This document shows positions 8,530 to 17,310 of a stretch of DNA of 64,000 bases, piece by piece (position 1 is the first letter of the stretch; the number at the start of each line of letters is the position of its first letter). Source of the stretch: Aurantimonas coralicida_A (GTDB lineage: Bacteria; Pseudomonadota; Alphaproteobacteria; Rhizobiales; Rhizobiaceae); assembly GCF_036016755.1 (NCBI RefSeq), contig NZ_JAYXIH010000016.1:1-64000 (forward strand). Direction: 5' to 3'. Below the pieces are notes generated by a model, which worked only from the letters and a program-made list of their open reading frames with translations, searched no databases and was not told where the DNA came from. The translations under genes were made by a program, and so were the position numbers.

Positions 8530-9468
8530 TCAGCCCGCCGCCTCGACGACACGGCGGATGAGGGCCCCGACCATCAGGTCGAGATGCGCGCCGCCGCCGT
8601 TCTTGAAGGCGGTGATGGCGTCGGGTCCGCTGCGCCCGGCCGTGCCGGCGCACAAATCCGCGAGGTCGCCGCAGATCGTCTCTTCGACGATTGTCCCGGC
8701 GTCAAGCGGGATTTGAATCTCGCCGATATGGCCGAATGTGGTGCGACGCGAATCGACGAAAAGCTCGGAGCGCGTCAGTACCGCGTCGTCGGCCTCGCGC
8801 ATGTCGGGGCGGAACGCGCCGATCAGATCGACATGGGTACCAGGCTTCAGCCATTCGCCCTTGAGGAACGGCTCGGTGGCCATCGTCGCGGTCGAGACGA
8901 TGTCCGATTCGCCGACGGCGGATGCGAGATCGATGGCGACCGCGACTGGGACGCGGGCGCTGGAATACTCGGACGCGAGACGCTCGGCTTTCTCGGTCGT
9001 TCGGTTCCAGACGGTGACTGCCTCGAGGTCAGGAAAGATCTCGCAATAGGCTTCGATCAGCGAGTTGGCGACGGTGCCGGCGCCGCATATCAGCAACCGG
9101 CGGGAGTCCGGGCGCGCCAGCAGCCGGGCGCCGAGGACGGAGTCGCCGGCGGTTTTCCATTTGGTGACCAGAATGCCGTCGATCATGGCGACCGGGGCGC
9201 CGGTGGCATCATCGAACAGGATCATTCCGCCCTGGATCGATGGGAGCGGCGGGGCCTTGCCCGGATTGTCCGGATAGATGGTGACGGATTTCAGCGCGAT
9301 GCCGAGCCCTTCGATCCAGGCGCCGCGATTGAGCATGCTGCGGCCCGACTGCGATAGCAAAAGGTCGCCGATCTCGGCCTCGGGCAGCCGGTGGCCTTCG
9401 GCGATCGCGTCGGCGACGGCCGTCCAATCGAGCAGCGGGTCAGCCTCGTCGAAACCGATGAACCTCAT
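8530..9468 (-). CDS. Ornithine cyclodeaminase / mu-crystallin family protein
   Basis: The 312-residue protein (start MRFIGFDEADPLLDW) has the family's N-terminal substrate domain with SMLNRGAWIEGLGIAL and GGMILFDDATGAPVAMIDG. A Rossmann domain follows with LLICGAGTVANSLIEA, and a DLIGAFRPDMREADD loop lies after it. Members either deaminate or reduce amino and imino acids with NAD(P)H, or act as ketimine reductases. The sequence cannot tell which. Its ATG overlaps the upstream GNAT stop by 4 nt (ATGA), which implies translational coupling. Confidence 0.87.
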   Translation of the reverse strand: MRFIGFDEADPLLDWTAVADAIAEGHRLPEAEIGDLLLSQSGRSMLNRGAWIEGLGIALKSVTIYPDNPGKAPPLPSIQGGMILFDDATGAPVAMIDGILVTKWKTAGDSVLGARLLARPDSRRLLICGAGTVANSLIEAYCEIFPDLEAVTVWNRTTEKAERLASEYSSARVPVAVAIDLASAVGESDIVSTATMATEPFLKGEWLKPGTHVDLIGAFRPDMREADDAVLTRSELFVDSRRTTFGHIGEIQIPLDAGTIVEETICGDLADLCAGTAGRSGPDAITAFKNGGGAHLDLMVGALIRRVVEAAG

Positions 9469-10016
9469 GTGGTTGCCTTCGCCGCGGCCTGTGTTTTCGC
9501 CTCTATTGCCGGCGTCTGGACCCGCCGGGTCGCATAGGGACGAAATCCATGCTTGTGGTAGAGCGGCAGCGCCGCCGGATGGTCGAGCGTGTTGGTTTCC
9601 AGCGTCAGACGACCGGCCCCCTCGGCGAACCCGACCGTGATCGCCTTGCTCAACAGGTAGTCGGCGAAGCCACGGCCGCGAAACGCCGGCAGGATACCGA
9701 AATGCACGATCCGCGCTTCGCGGAGGGCAGGGCGCATCTCGATCTCGAACCAGCCGGCGACAATCTCGTCGCATAAGAGCACGAAGATACGTGTCGTCTC
9801 ATTGTGAATTTCCCGGCTCAACTGGTCGTCGGGCAGCAGCCGCGAGGTCCAGTGATGGGCATCGCCGAGCGCCCGGTAAAGCATCCGGTAGCTGTCGAGC
9901 CGGATGTCATGAACGCGCGTCACGGCGAGCGGTTTGTCGCAGGGCGGCGGTGGCACCTCGGTTTGCGGAGGCTCTCGCATTTCCAGGCTAATCACCTGTG
10001 TCGTCAGGAGACGCAT
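9465..10016 (-). CDS. GNAT-family N-acetyltransferase
   Basis: This 183-residue protein has a single GNAT domain. The acetyl-CoA loop is FGILPAFRGRGFADYLLSKAI (Q/R-x-x-G-x-G/A pattern), followed by LTLETNTLDHPAALPLYHKHGF, the usual beta-5/alpha-4 end. The start was taken at 10016, 4 nt after the sseA stop codon; an in-frame ATG at 9980 is an alternative. It lies between sseA and the cyclodeaminase-like gene and overlaps the latter. Substrate unknown. Confidence 0.82.
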   Translation of the reverse strand: MRLLTTQVISLEMREPPQTEVPPPPCDKPLAVTRVHDIRLDSYRMLYRALGDAHHWTSRLLPDDQLSREIHNETTRIFVLLCDEIVAGWFEIEMRPALREARIVHFGILPAFRGRGFADYLLSKAITVGFAEGAGRLTLETNTLDHPAALPLYHKHGFRPYATRRVQTPAIEAKTQAAAKATT

Positions 10017-10020
10017 CGTA

Positions 10021-10866
10021 TCAGCGCCCGGTTTCGACCGGCGTATCGGCGGCCGAGCCCCACTCGGTCCATGAGCCGTCGTAAAGGGCGCACTGGCGGT
10101 TTCCGAGCGATTCCAGCGCAAGGTTGAGGACGGCGGCGGTGACGCCCGAGCCGCAACTGGTCACCACCGGCGCCTCGGGATCTAGCCCGGCCTCGGCGAA
10201 GATGGCCCGCAACGCCGCTTCCGATTTCAGCCGACCATTTTCGGAGAGCGCCATGAACGGCACGTTGAAGGCGCTCGGCATGTGACCGGCGCGCACCCCG
10301 GCGCGCGGTTCAGGCGCTTCACCGGTGAAACGGGCGGCGGAGCGTGCGTCGGCGATCTGCGGGCGGCCGCCCGCCACCGCGGCCTTGACCTCGTCGAGCG
10401 AGGCGACGGCGCTGCGATCGAAGGATGCGGCGAAGGAGACGGCTTCGGGTGAGGCGGCTCCGGTCTCGACCGGCAGCCCCGCCTCTTGCCAGGCCGGAAA
10501 GCCGCCGTCGAGCACGCGCACGTCTTTCGCCCCGAAGGTGCGCAGCAGCCACCAGACGCGCGGTGCGGTGAACAGGCCGACGCCGTCATAGACGACGATC
10601 GTATCGGTCTCCGAAACGCCGAGATCACCTACAGCCGCGGCGAAGACGTCCGGCGAGGGCAGCGTGTGGGGCAGGTCTGAGGCCGGATCAACGATTTCGT
10701 CTTGGTCGAAGAAGACAGCGCCGGGAATGTGCGCGGCGTCGAACTCGGGCCGGCCGAGACGGTTCTGCGCCGGCAGGTACCAGGAGGCGTCGACGATTGA
10801 CAGGCCCGGCCGGCCGAGATGTTCGGCAAGGTCGGCCGGGGCGATGAGAAACGGGTTCTGGCTCAT
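10021..10866 (-). CDS. sseA: 3-mercaptopyruvate/thiosulfate sulfurtransferase
   Basis: The 281-residue protein contains two rhodanese domains. The first is inactive (residues about 5-130, VDASWYLPAQNR to FPAWQEAG). The second carries the catalytic Cys238 in the loop CGSGVTA, the form typical of mercaptopyruvate sulfurtransferases rather than thiosulfate-specific CRKGVTA-type loops. It moves sulfane sulfur from 3-mercaptopyruvate to thiol acceptors or cyanide in the cytoplasm. It follows cysK and alaX in the same direction, which fits a cysteine and sulfur metabolism group. Confidence 0.9.
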   Translation of the reverse strand: MSQNPFLIAPADLAEHLGRPGLSIVDASWYLPAQNRLGRPEFDAAHIPGAVFFDQDEIVDPASDLPHTLPSPDVFAAAVGDLGVSETDTIVVYDGVGLFTAPRVWWLLRTFGAKDVRVLDGGFPAWQEAGLPVETGAASPEAVSFAASFDRSAVASLDEVKAAVAGGRPQIADARSAARFTGEAPEPRAGVRAGHMPSAFNVPFMALSENGRLKSEAALRAIFAEAGLDPEAPVVTSCGSGVTAAVLNLALESLGNRQCALYDGSWTEWGSAADTPVETGR

Positions 10867-10967
10867 GGGAGGCCTCGGAAAGGGCGCACCGCGATGATAA
10901 GACGGGCGGTCAATTAGAATAGTCCAGCGGCGCGCGCAGCGGCAAGCCCGCGGGCCTGGCGAGAGGG

Positions 10968-11741
10968 TCAGCCGGGCAAGGGACCGAAACGGATGCGAAA
11001 GCGCCGGTTCGACTTGCCCTTCTTTTCGATCTTGCCGATGTGGATGTCGCCGACCTCGCCGGTTTCCTGCACATGAGTGCCGCCGCAGGGCTGGGTATCC
11101 ACCGAGCCGTTTTCGCCGATGCACACCAATCGGATTCGCCCCGAACCGCGCGGTGGCTTGACGTTGGCGGATTTGACCAGCCCCGGATTGGCATCGAGTT
11201 CAGCCTCGGTGATCCAGCGGGTGAAGACCGAATGGTTTGCCGCAACGAGGTCCATCAGCTGCGCGGTCACGCCGGCCTTGTCAGCGGAGGCGTCGGGGAT
11301 GTCGAAGTCGATGCGGCTCTCCTCCTCGCCGACGGCGGCGCCGGTGATCGGGAACGGGCAGACGACGGTGAGAAGGTGGCAGGCGGTGTGCATCCGCATC
11401 AGTTTGTAGCGCCGCTTCCAGTCGACATGCAGCACCAGGGTCTCGCCGGCGGTGGGGAGGGACGCGCCTTCCTCGGCGAGCATCACAACCGTTGCCTTGT
11501 CGGGCGCATACACCGTGTCGACGATCTTGATCTGACGTCCGTCAGCGGTCTCCACGAAGCCGCTGTCACCCGGTTGGCCACCACCAGCAGCGAAGAAATT
11601 GGTGCGCTCGAAGACCAGGCCACGCTCTCCCTCGATGCGCGTCAGAGGCGCTTCCAAGGTCGAAAGATAGGCGTCGTCCTGATAGACGCGCTCGGTCGCT
11701 GCGAGCGCGGCGGCACCGCCCGGTCCTCCCAACACGGTCAC
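10968..11741 (-). CDS. alaX: Alanyl-tRNA editing protein AlaX
   Basis: The start is GTG at 11741, whose GTGA overlaps the cysK stop codon; this gives 257 residues. The protein is a free-standing trans-editing domain homologous to the second half of AlaRS. It has the zinc motifs HTACH (HxxxH) and QPCGGTH (CxxxH) and the typical FAAGGGQPGDSG loop near residue 50. It hydrolyses Ser- (or Gly-) mischarged tRNA-Ala. Coupling to cysK is noteworthy because serine is both the toxic AlaRS substrate and the precursor of O-acetylserine. Confidence 0.92.
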   Translation of the reverse strand: MTVLGGPGGAAALAATERVYQDDAYLSTLEAPLTRIEGERGLVFERTNFFAAGGGQPGDSGFVETADGRQIKIVDTVYAPDKATVVMLAEEGASLPTAGETLVLHVDWKRRYKLMRMHTACHLLTVVCPFPITGAAVGEEESRIDFDIPDASADKAGVTAQLMDLVAANHSVFTRWITEAELDANPGLVKSANVKPPRGSGRIRLVCIGENGSVDTQPCGGTHVQETGEVGDIHIGKIEKKGKSNRRFRIRFGPLPG

Positions 11742-12778
11742 CCGACTGGCTCGAACGGAATGTCGAACGCCGGCTTCTTCTCGATCCATTCGGGCACCGG
11801 AAGGTCCTTGGAGCGCAGGAAGTCAGGGTTGAACATCTTCGATTGATACCGATTGCCGTAGTCGCACAGGATGGTCACGATGGTGTGGCCGGGACCCATT
11901 TCCCTGGCCATGCGGATGGCGCCGGCGATGTTGATGCCGGACGAGCCGCCAAGGCACAATCCTTCCTCCCTCACCAGGTCGAAGACGATCCTCAGCGCTT
12001 CGTCATCGGGGATTTGAAAGGCGAAATCCGGCGTGTAGCCTTCCAGATTGGCGGTGACCCGGCCCTGGCCGATGCCCTCGGTGATCGAGGAGCCTTCCGA
12101 CTTCAACTCGCCATGGGCGTACCAGTTGTAGAGGGCGGCACCCATCGGATCGGCGATCGCGGTCTTGATCTGCCCGGAGCGGCGTTTGAGCCCCTTGGCG
12201 ACACCGGCCAGCGTGCCGCCGGTGCCGACGGCGCAGACGAAACCGTCGACCTCGCCGGCCGTCTGGTGCCAGATCTCCTCGGCGGTGGTCACCACATGGC
12301 CTTCGCGGTTGGCGACATTGTCGAACTGGTTCGCCCAGATCGCGCCGGCCGGATGACTTTTCGCCAGCTGCGCGGCAAGGCGCCCTGACAGCTTCACGTA
12401 ATTGTTCGGGTTCCGGTAAGGAACCGCCGGCACTTCGATCAGCTCGGCGCCCATCAGGCGCAGCGCGTCCTTCTTTTCCTCGCTCTGGGTCTCGGGAATG
12501 ACGATCACGGTGCGATATCCGAGCGCGTCGGCAACCAGCGAAAGACCGATGCCGGTGTTCCCCGCCGTGCCCTCGACGATGATGCCGCCGGGCTTCAACA
12601 GGCCTTTTTCCTCGGCGTCGCGGACGATGAACAGGCCGGCGCGGTCCTTGACCGACTGTCCGGGGTTCAGGAATTCCGCCTTGCCGTAGATTTCGCATCC
12701 GGTCGTCTCGGATGCCTTGTGGAGCCGGATCAGCGGCGTGTTGCCGATGGCATCGAGAACGGAATTGTATCGGGACAT
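11738..12778 (-). CDS. cysK: Cysteine synthase (O-acetylserine sulfhydrylase), PLP-dependent
   Basis: The 346-residue protein belongs to the fold-type II PLP enzymes. The Schiff-base Lys44 is in NPGQSVKDRA, the substrate loop is EGTAGNTG, the phosphate loop is GTGGTLAG, and the PLP N1 partner Ser is in GGSSGIN. It joins sulfide to O-acetylserine to make cysteine. It is slightly longer than the usual 310-320 residues because of a C-terminal tail (residues 315-346), so a related beta-synthase role cannot be excluded. It is first in the minus-strand series that continues with alaX and sseA. Confidence 0.92.
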   Translation of the reverse strand: MSRYNSVLDAIGNTPLIRLHKASETTGCEIYGKAEFLNPGQSVKDRAGLFIVRDAEEKGLLKPGGIIVEGTAGNTGIGLSLVADALGYRTVIVIPETQSEEKKDALRLMGAELIEVPAVPYRNPNNYVKLSGRLAAQLAKSHPAGAIWANQFDNVANREGHVVTTAEEIWHQTAGEVDGFVCAVGTGGTLAGVAKGLKRRSGQIKTAIADPMGAALYNWYAHGELKSEGSSITEGIGQGRVTANLEGYTPDFAFQIPDDEALRIVFDLVREEGLCLGGSSGINIAGAIRMAREMGPGHTIVTILCDYGNRYQSKMFNPDFLRSKDLPVPEWIEKKPAFDIPFEPVG

Positions 12779-13071
12779 GAGGCGAAGGACTCGAAAAGCG
12801 CGTGGGACAGGGTTCGAGCGAACCTATGGCCGCCGGGCGGGCGAGGCAAGACGATCCTTGCGAAGCGACCGCGTTGTTCCTTCACCACGGCCGCAGTAGC
12901 GCGGATCGCGCCAGCTTTACGCCGGCCGCTCCTCCCGATCGCGCTTCGGTCGCATATGCCGGTATAGTGTCGCGGCTTTCGTCTTGCGGGGCTGTCGTCA
13001 TCCGTGGTGTGAGTCGTGCAATCCGAAGGCGGTTCGCAGCCGCCACCTTCAACCGCGTCGGAGCGCAGTCC

Positions 13072-14103
13072 ATGCCGAAGCCCCGCCTTCCTCTCGTCAT
13101 CAGCGCGCCCGAGCCAAGGTCGCTGGACCTGATCTTCTCGCCCGAGGCGCGGCTGGAACTGCATCGGCGCTACGACATCCACGACGCGGACCCGGCCGGC
13201 GTTGGATCGCTTGCGCCCGATATCCTGGCACAGGCGCGCTACATCATTGGCCAGCCGCCGCTGACGCGCGAAGCGATAGAGCGGATGACGTCCCTGCGCT
13301 GTATCTTCAACGTCGAGAGCAATCTCCTCGACAATATGTCCTACGATACGCTGTTCGCGCGCGGCATCCACGTCGTGACCACCGGGACGGTGTTCGCGGG
13401 ACCGGTGGCCGAACTCGGCCTTGCCATGGCGCTCAATCTTGCACGCGGCATCGTCGATGCAGACCTCGCGTTCCGTGAGGGCAGCGAACTTTGGGGTAGC
13501 GAGGGCAATCGGACGGCGCGGCTCCTGTCCGGGGCCGATATCGGGATCATCGGCTTTGGCGATCTCGGTCGAGCGCTCAACCGGTTGCTTACCGGCTTCC
13601 GCCCGCGTGTGCGGGTCTTCGATCCCTGGCTGCCGTCCTCCATGCTGGTGGAGGCGGGCACCGAACCGGCGGGCCTCGACGAAGTTTTCGCCGAAAGCGA
13701 TTTCATTTTCGTGGTTGCCTCGGTGACAAGCGAAAATCGCGGCTTTATCGACCGCGATAGCTTCGCGAAGATGCGTCCCGGCGCTGCCTTCATCCTGCTC
13801 AGCCGCGCCGACGTCGTCGATTTCCCGGCGCTGATGGACGCTGTCAGCAGCGGTCACATCGTGGCCGCCAGCGACGTCTTCCCGGAAGAGCCGTTGCCAC
13901 GGGACCATCCGGTGCGCGGCCTTCCAGGCTTTCTGTGTTCGGCGCACCGTGCCGGGGCCTTGGATGCGGCTTTCAAGAAGATGGGTGACGTGGTGCTCGA
14001 GGACATGGCACTCATGGATCGCGGTCTGCCACCGCTGCGTTGCAAGCGGGCCGAGCGGGAGACGGTTCAGCGCATGCGTTCGCGGCCGGTTACGACAAAC
14101 TGA
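13072..14103 (+). CDS. D-isomer-specific 2-hydroxyacid dehydrogenase
   Basis: The start ATG 13072 follows GGAG by 7 nt; an in-frame extension upstream has no supporting site. The 343-residue protein has the two-domain FDH/D-LDH layout with NAD-binding IGFGDLGR. The catalytic residues are present as Arg in LSRADVVD, Glu in DVFPEEPLP and His in SAHRAG. The Arg and His loops differ from the commonest forms (NxARG, TPHxG), so the enzyme is a divergent member with unknown 2-oxo-acid substrate. It is divergently placed from cysK. Confidence 0.85.
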   Translation: MPKPRLPLVISAPEPRSLDLIFSPEARLELHRRYDIHDADPAGVGSLAPDILAQARYIIGQPPLTREAIERMTSLRCIFNVESNLLDNMSYDTLFARGIHVVTTGTVFAGPVAELGLAMALNLARGIVDADLAFREGSELWGSEGNRTARLLSGADIGIIGFGDLGRALNRLLTGFRPRVRVFDPWLPSSMLVEAGTEPAGLDEVFAESDFIFVVASVTSENRGFIDRDSFAKMRPGAAFILLSRADVVDFPALMDAVSSGHIVAASDVFPEEPLPRDHPVRGLPGFLCSAHRAGALDAAFKKMGDVVLEDMALMDRGLPPLRCKRAERETVQRMRSRPVTTN

Positions 14104-14313
14104 GGCCGTGCCCCCGTCCCGGGAATGGTGAGCCTCGCGCGCGTGATCTGCATGCGCCAAAGCTTTACTCTGCGGATTTTCTTCTCAGATGATGCGAGGC
14201 GCCGAGCGCTGGACTACGGCCGCTTCCGAAGGGGCGGAATATGATCTAAATGCTCGGGGTGACGGTCCCGCTTTTCGGCGGATGCGAATTTTTCCGCTGC
14301 AGAGGGAGTGTGC

Positions 14314-15726
14314 ATGGCTGATACGCGGCTCGACGAACATGTACCCGAAGCGGAGGTCCGGTCGGAATTATACGATGAGGACGGCTTCGTTGCCCGCGAG
14401 TTTCGCGAGCGCGTCGAGACAGCGATCGCGGCGGGCGATTCCGAGATGCTGCGGGGGGAAATCAGCCCGCTTCACGAGTCCGAGCTCGGCGATGTTCTCG
14501 AAGCGCTTGATAAGGACAACCGCCAGGCGCTCGTCCGGCTCCTGGGCGACGCGTTCGATTATACGGCGCTCACCGAGGTCGACGAAGCAATCCGCCTGTC
14601 GATCGTCGATGCGATGCCGAACGAGCAGATCGCCGCGGCGGTCCGCGAACTGGAATCCGACGACGCCGTCTACATTCTGGAGGACCTCGAGGAGGAGGAT
14701 CGCAAGGAGATCCTCGAGCGCCTGCCGTTTCGCGAACGGATTCGGCTGCGGCGTTCGCTCGAATATCCAGAGGAATCGGCCGGTCGGCGCATGCAGACCG
14801 AGTTTGTCGCGGTGCCGCCCTTCTGGACCGTCGGCCAGACCATCGACTACATGCGCGAGGAGGAGGATCTACCCGAATCCTTCGCCCAGATCTTCGTCAT
14901 CGATCCGAGCTTCAAGCTGCAGGGCGCCGTCGACCTCGACCGCATCCTGCGCGCCAAGCGGCCGGAGAAGATCGAAGACATCATGCACGAGACGCGCCAC
15001 GCGATTCCGGCCGAGATGGATCAGGAAGAAGCGGCGCAGGTCATCGAGCAATACGATCTTCCCTCAGCCGCCGTGGTGGATTCGAACGAACGGTTGGTCG
15101 GTGTTCTCGCCATCGACGATGTGATCGATATCATGCAGCAAGAGGCCGAGGAGGACATCAAGCGCCTCGGCGGCGTCGGCGACGAGGAAATCTCCGATAC
15201 GGTGCTGACCGCCGCGCGGTCACGCTTTTCCTGGCTGCTCATCAACCTCGCGACGGCGATCCTCGCCTCTCTCGTCATCGGGCTCTTCGACGCGACGATC
15301 GAGCAGATGGTGGCACTTGCCGTATTGATGCCGATCGTCGCGTCGATGGGCGGCAACGCCGGTACCCAGACCATGACCGTCACCGTTCGGGCCTTGGCCG
15401 CGCGCGATATCGACTTTCACAACGCCGGGCGAGTCATTCGACGAGAAACTCTGGTCGGGCTGCTCAACGGTTTGATCTTCGCGGCGATCATCGGCGTCGT
15501 GGCGGCCATCTGGTTCGACAGTCGCGGACTTGGCACGGTGATCGCGATCGCCATGGTCATCAATATGCTGGCCGCCGCGCTCGCGGGAATCCTGATCCCG
15601 CTGGTGCTCGACCGGCTCGGCGCCGACCCCGCCATCGCGTCCGGCACATTCGTAACGACGGTGACCGACGTTGTTGGCTTCTTCGCGTTTCTCGGGCTCG
15701 CGGCCTGGTGGTTCGGCGTCGAGTGA
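14314..15726 (+). CDS. mgtE: Magnesium transporter MgtE
   Basis: ATG 14314 follows AGAGGGAG by about 7 nt, giving 470 residues. The layout is the complete MgtE one: N-terminal superhelical domain (about 30-135), two CBS domains (about 140-265), a plug helix, then five membrane spans (about 285-470). The pore signature PIVASMGGNAGTQTMTV is present near residue 345. MgtE is a Mg2+ channel gated by Mg2+ binding to the cytosolic N and CBS domains. The gene stands alone; no M-box riboswitch-like structure was recognised in the 210-bp upstream gap. Confidence 0.95.
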   Translation: MADTRLDEHVPEAEVRSELYDEDGFVAREFRERVETAIAAGDSEMLRGEISPLHESELGDVLEALDKDNRQALVRLLGDAFDYTALTEVDEAIRLSIVDAMPNEQIAAAVRELESDDAVYILEDLEEEDRKEILERLPFRERIRLRRSLEYPEESAGRRMQTEFVAVPPFWTVGQTIDYMREEEDLPESFAQIFVIDPSFKLQGAVDLDRILRAKRPEKIEDIMHETRHAIPAEMDQEEAAQVIEQYDLPSAAVVDSNERLVGVLAIDDVIDIMQQEAEEDIKRLGGVGDEEISDTVLTAARSRFSWLLINLATAILASLVIGLFDATIEQMVALAVLMPIVASMGGNAGTQTMTVTVRALAARDIDFHNAGRVIRRETLVGLLNGLIFAAIIGVVAAIWFDSRGLGTVIAIAMVINMLAAALAGILIPLVLDRLGADPAIASGTFVTTVTDVVGFFAFLGLAAWWFGVE

Positions 15727-15762
15727 GGACGTCGCTGACGCGGCCGAGCCATTCGTTGAGCA

Positions 15763-15792
15763 TTGCAATTGACTTTGACGTAAATCTATATT
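15763..15792 (+). promoter_or_regulatory. Promoter with LiuR-like operator in its spacer
   Basis: TTGCAA (15763-15768) and TATATT (15787-15792) form -35 and -10 boxes with an 18-nt spacer. Inside the spacer is TTGACTTTGACGTAAA (15769-15784), an imperfect palindrome close to the TTTACGT/ACGTAAA motif known for alphaproteobacterial LiuR-type MerR regulators. The placement between the boxes is typical of MerR-family autoregulation. The inferred transcription start (about 15799) lies past the first ATG at 15794 and supports the start at 15833. Confidence 0.55.
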
Positions 15793-15832
15793 CATGCAAC
15801 GCGGGTCATACGAGGCGGGAACCGGATCGCAT

Positions 15833-16234
15833 ATGCGCGAATATTACACGATCACGGAGCTGACGCGGGAGTTCGACATCTCGACTCGCACGATCCGGTT
15901 CTACGAGGATGAAGGTCTGATCTCGCCCATCCGACGCGGCCGGACGCGGCTGTTCCGGCACTCCGACCGGCAGCTGCTCAAGAACATCCTGCGCGGCAAG
16001 CGGCTTGGTTTTTCGATCGCGGACATCCGCGAAATCATGAACATGTACAAGAGCCCGCCCGGCGAGGCCGCGCAATTGCGGGCGATCATTCGGCGCGTCG
16101 GCGACAAGCGGCGTGAGCTCGAACAGAAGCGTCGCGACATCGAGGAGTTGCTGCGCGAACTCGACGCCGCCGAGGAGGCCTGTCTCACGCGCATGGCCGA
16201 ACTCAGCGTGGGACAGGGCGCCCGCGCGGGCTGA
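15833..16234 (+). CDS. MerR-family regulator, LiuR-like
   Basis: The 133-residue protein starts MREYYTITELTREFDIS. An N-terminal winged HTH (residues 5-75, TRTIRFYEDEGLISP) is followed by a long coiled coil (about 85-125), the arrangement of the MerR subgroup that controls branched-chain amino acid and fatty acid catabolism (LiuR). There is no metal-binding Cys pair at the C-terminus, so a metal sensor is unlikely. An in-frame ATG at 15794 would add 13 residues but overlaps the promoter. No liu genes are adjacent; only the regulator itself carries a matching box here. Confidence 0.85.
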   Translation: MREYYTITELTREFDISTRTIRFYEDEGLISPIRRGRTRLFRHSDRQLLKNILRGKRLGFSIADIREIMNMYKSPPGEAAQLRAIIRRVGDKRRELEQKRRDIEELLRELDAAEEACLTRMAELSVGQGARAG

Positions 16235-16258
16235 GGCTGCGTATATCGGCCAGCCCCG

Positions 16259-17215
16259 CTACTTGGTTTGCTCGAAAGAGCACTGATTGGTGATCTCCCG
16301 GATGCGTGTCATCTGGGTTTCGTCCGGGCCACCTCCCATCAGCGCGTCGAAAAGTCCCTGCGCGCGCAACTCCCTTTCCGCGCAACCACAATAGCGCTCG
16401 CAGAATTCCCCGTCGCGTTCGGCCAAACAGGCCCGCTGGCAATCGGCGCGGAAGACGACTTGCGTGTCCGCCGGTGCGGCCAGGGAGAAAACGAAGACCA
16501 TGCCGAACAAGATCGGCTGGTGCAGCAGGTAGAACAGCAGGGCATGGCGGCCGAGGACGCCCAGCCGCCACATCGGGCGGAGTGCCGGGTTCCAGCCGCG
16601 CATCCGGTCGAACACGCTGTGGGCGAGGGCGAAGCGCGCCGCCGCGATGCCTGCCAGGACCGCTCCGAAGAACGGGAAGATCGGAATGAAATCGTTGGAA
16701 AACGGGGGGATCTGGTAGAAACCGATCCAGGCGAACCATTTCGGATCGAAGACGGGGTGCGAGATCACGAAGGGCAGGGCGACCGTCACGATGGCGGCGA
16801 ATGCGGTCACGAGCCAGGGCAAACGAATAAACAGCAACCCGAGCAGGCTGGCGACCGCGATCAATTGCAGGATGCCGAAGAATACGAAGCTGTTCGGCGT
16901 GGCGAAAAACGTCACGACCGTGATTGCCACAGCGCCGGCGACCACCTGCGCGAGGCGGATCAGGAAGGGACGCCAGCGGATCGTTCGCCCGTGAGCAAGT
17001 ACCAGGCTGACACCGACGAGGAACAGGAAGCTCGAGGCGATGGCGCGCGCGAAGATCTTCCAGCCGCCTGAACCGGTCAGCCCGCGCTCGACATAGTTGA
17101 AGAACTCCAGATCCCAGGCGAAGTGGTAGATCGCCATCGCGAACAGCGCGACGGCGCGCGCGATGTCGATGAACTCGATGCGACCTCGGTTGGTCGGATT
17201 GACGGATTGGGACAC
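16259..17215 (-). CDS. DUF1624 membrane protein (acyltransferase-like) with Cys-rich C-terminus
   Basis: The 318-residue protein has about eight membrane segments. It opens with EFIDIARAVALFAMAIYHFAWDLEFF, the family's conserved first helix, and the last helix has LGRHALLFYLLHQPILFG. The family is related to heparan-alpha-glucosaminide N-acetyltransferase membrane domains. After the last helix (about residue 255) there is a roughly 60-residue tail containing CQRACLAERDGEFCERYCGC, five cysteines within 20 residues, plus one near the end. The tail could bind metal or form disulfides; its side of the membrane is not known. Confidence 0.83.
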   Translation of the reverse strand: MSQSVNPTNRGRIEFIDIARAVALFAMAIYHFAWDLEFFNYVERGLTGSGGWKIFARAIASSFLFLVGVSLVLAHGRTIRWRPFLIRLAQVVAGAVAITVVTFFATPNSFVFFGILQLIAVASLLGLLFIRLPWLVTAFAAIVTVALPFVISHPVFDPKWFAWIGFYQIPPFSNDFIPIFPFFGAVLAGIAAARFALAHSVFDRMRGWNPALRPMWRLGVLGRHALLFYLLHQPILFGMVFVFSLAAPADTQVVFRADCQRACLAERDGEFCERYCGCAERELRAQGLFDALMGGGPDETQMTRIREITNQCSFEQTK

Positions 17216-17310
17216 GCGACTTCCTTGACGCTGGACACCCTTGCGGGCCGCCTATTTTGATGATGGAGGCCGCTAGGTCGATTCGGCCCTTTACCCTGGG
17301 AAGGCAATTC

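Noticed and set aside
12730..14160. Long minus-strand open frame of 476 codons opposite the hydroxyacid dehydrogenase
   Set aside because: It mirrors a well-supported plus-strand gene, has no recognisable domain and is explained by GC-rich codon structure.
14104..14313. Mg2+-sensing (M-box) leader before mgtE
   Set aside because: No conserved M-box segments or terminator/antiterminator pair could be recognised by eye; alphaproteobacterial mgtE genes often lack one.
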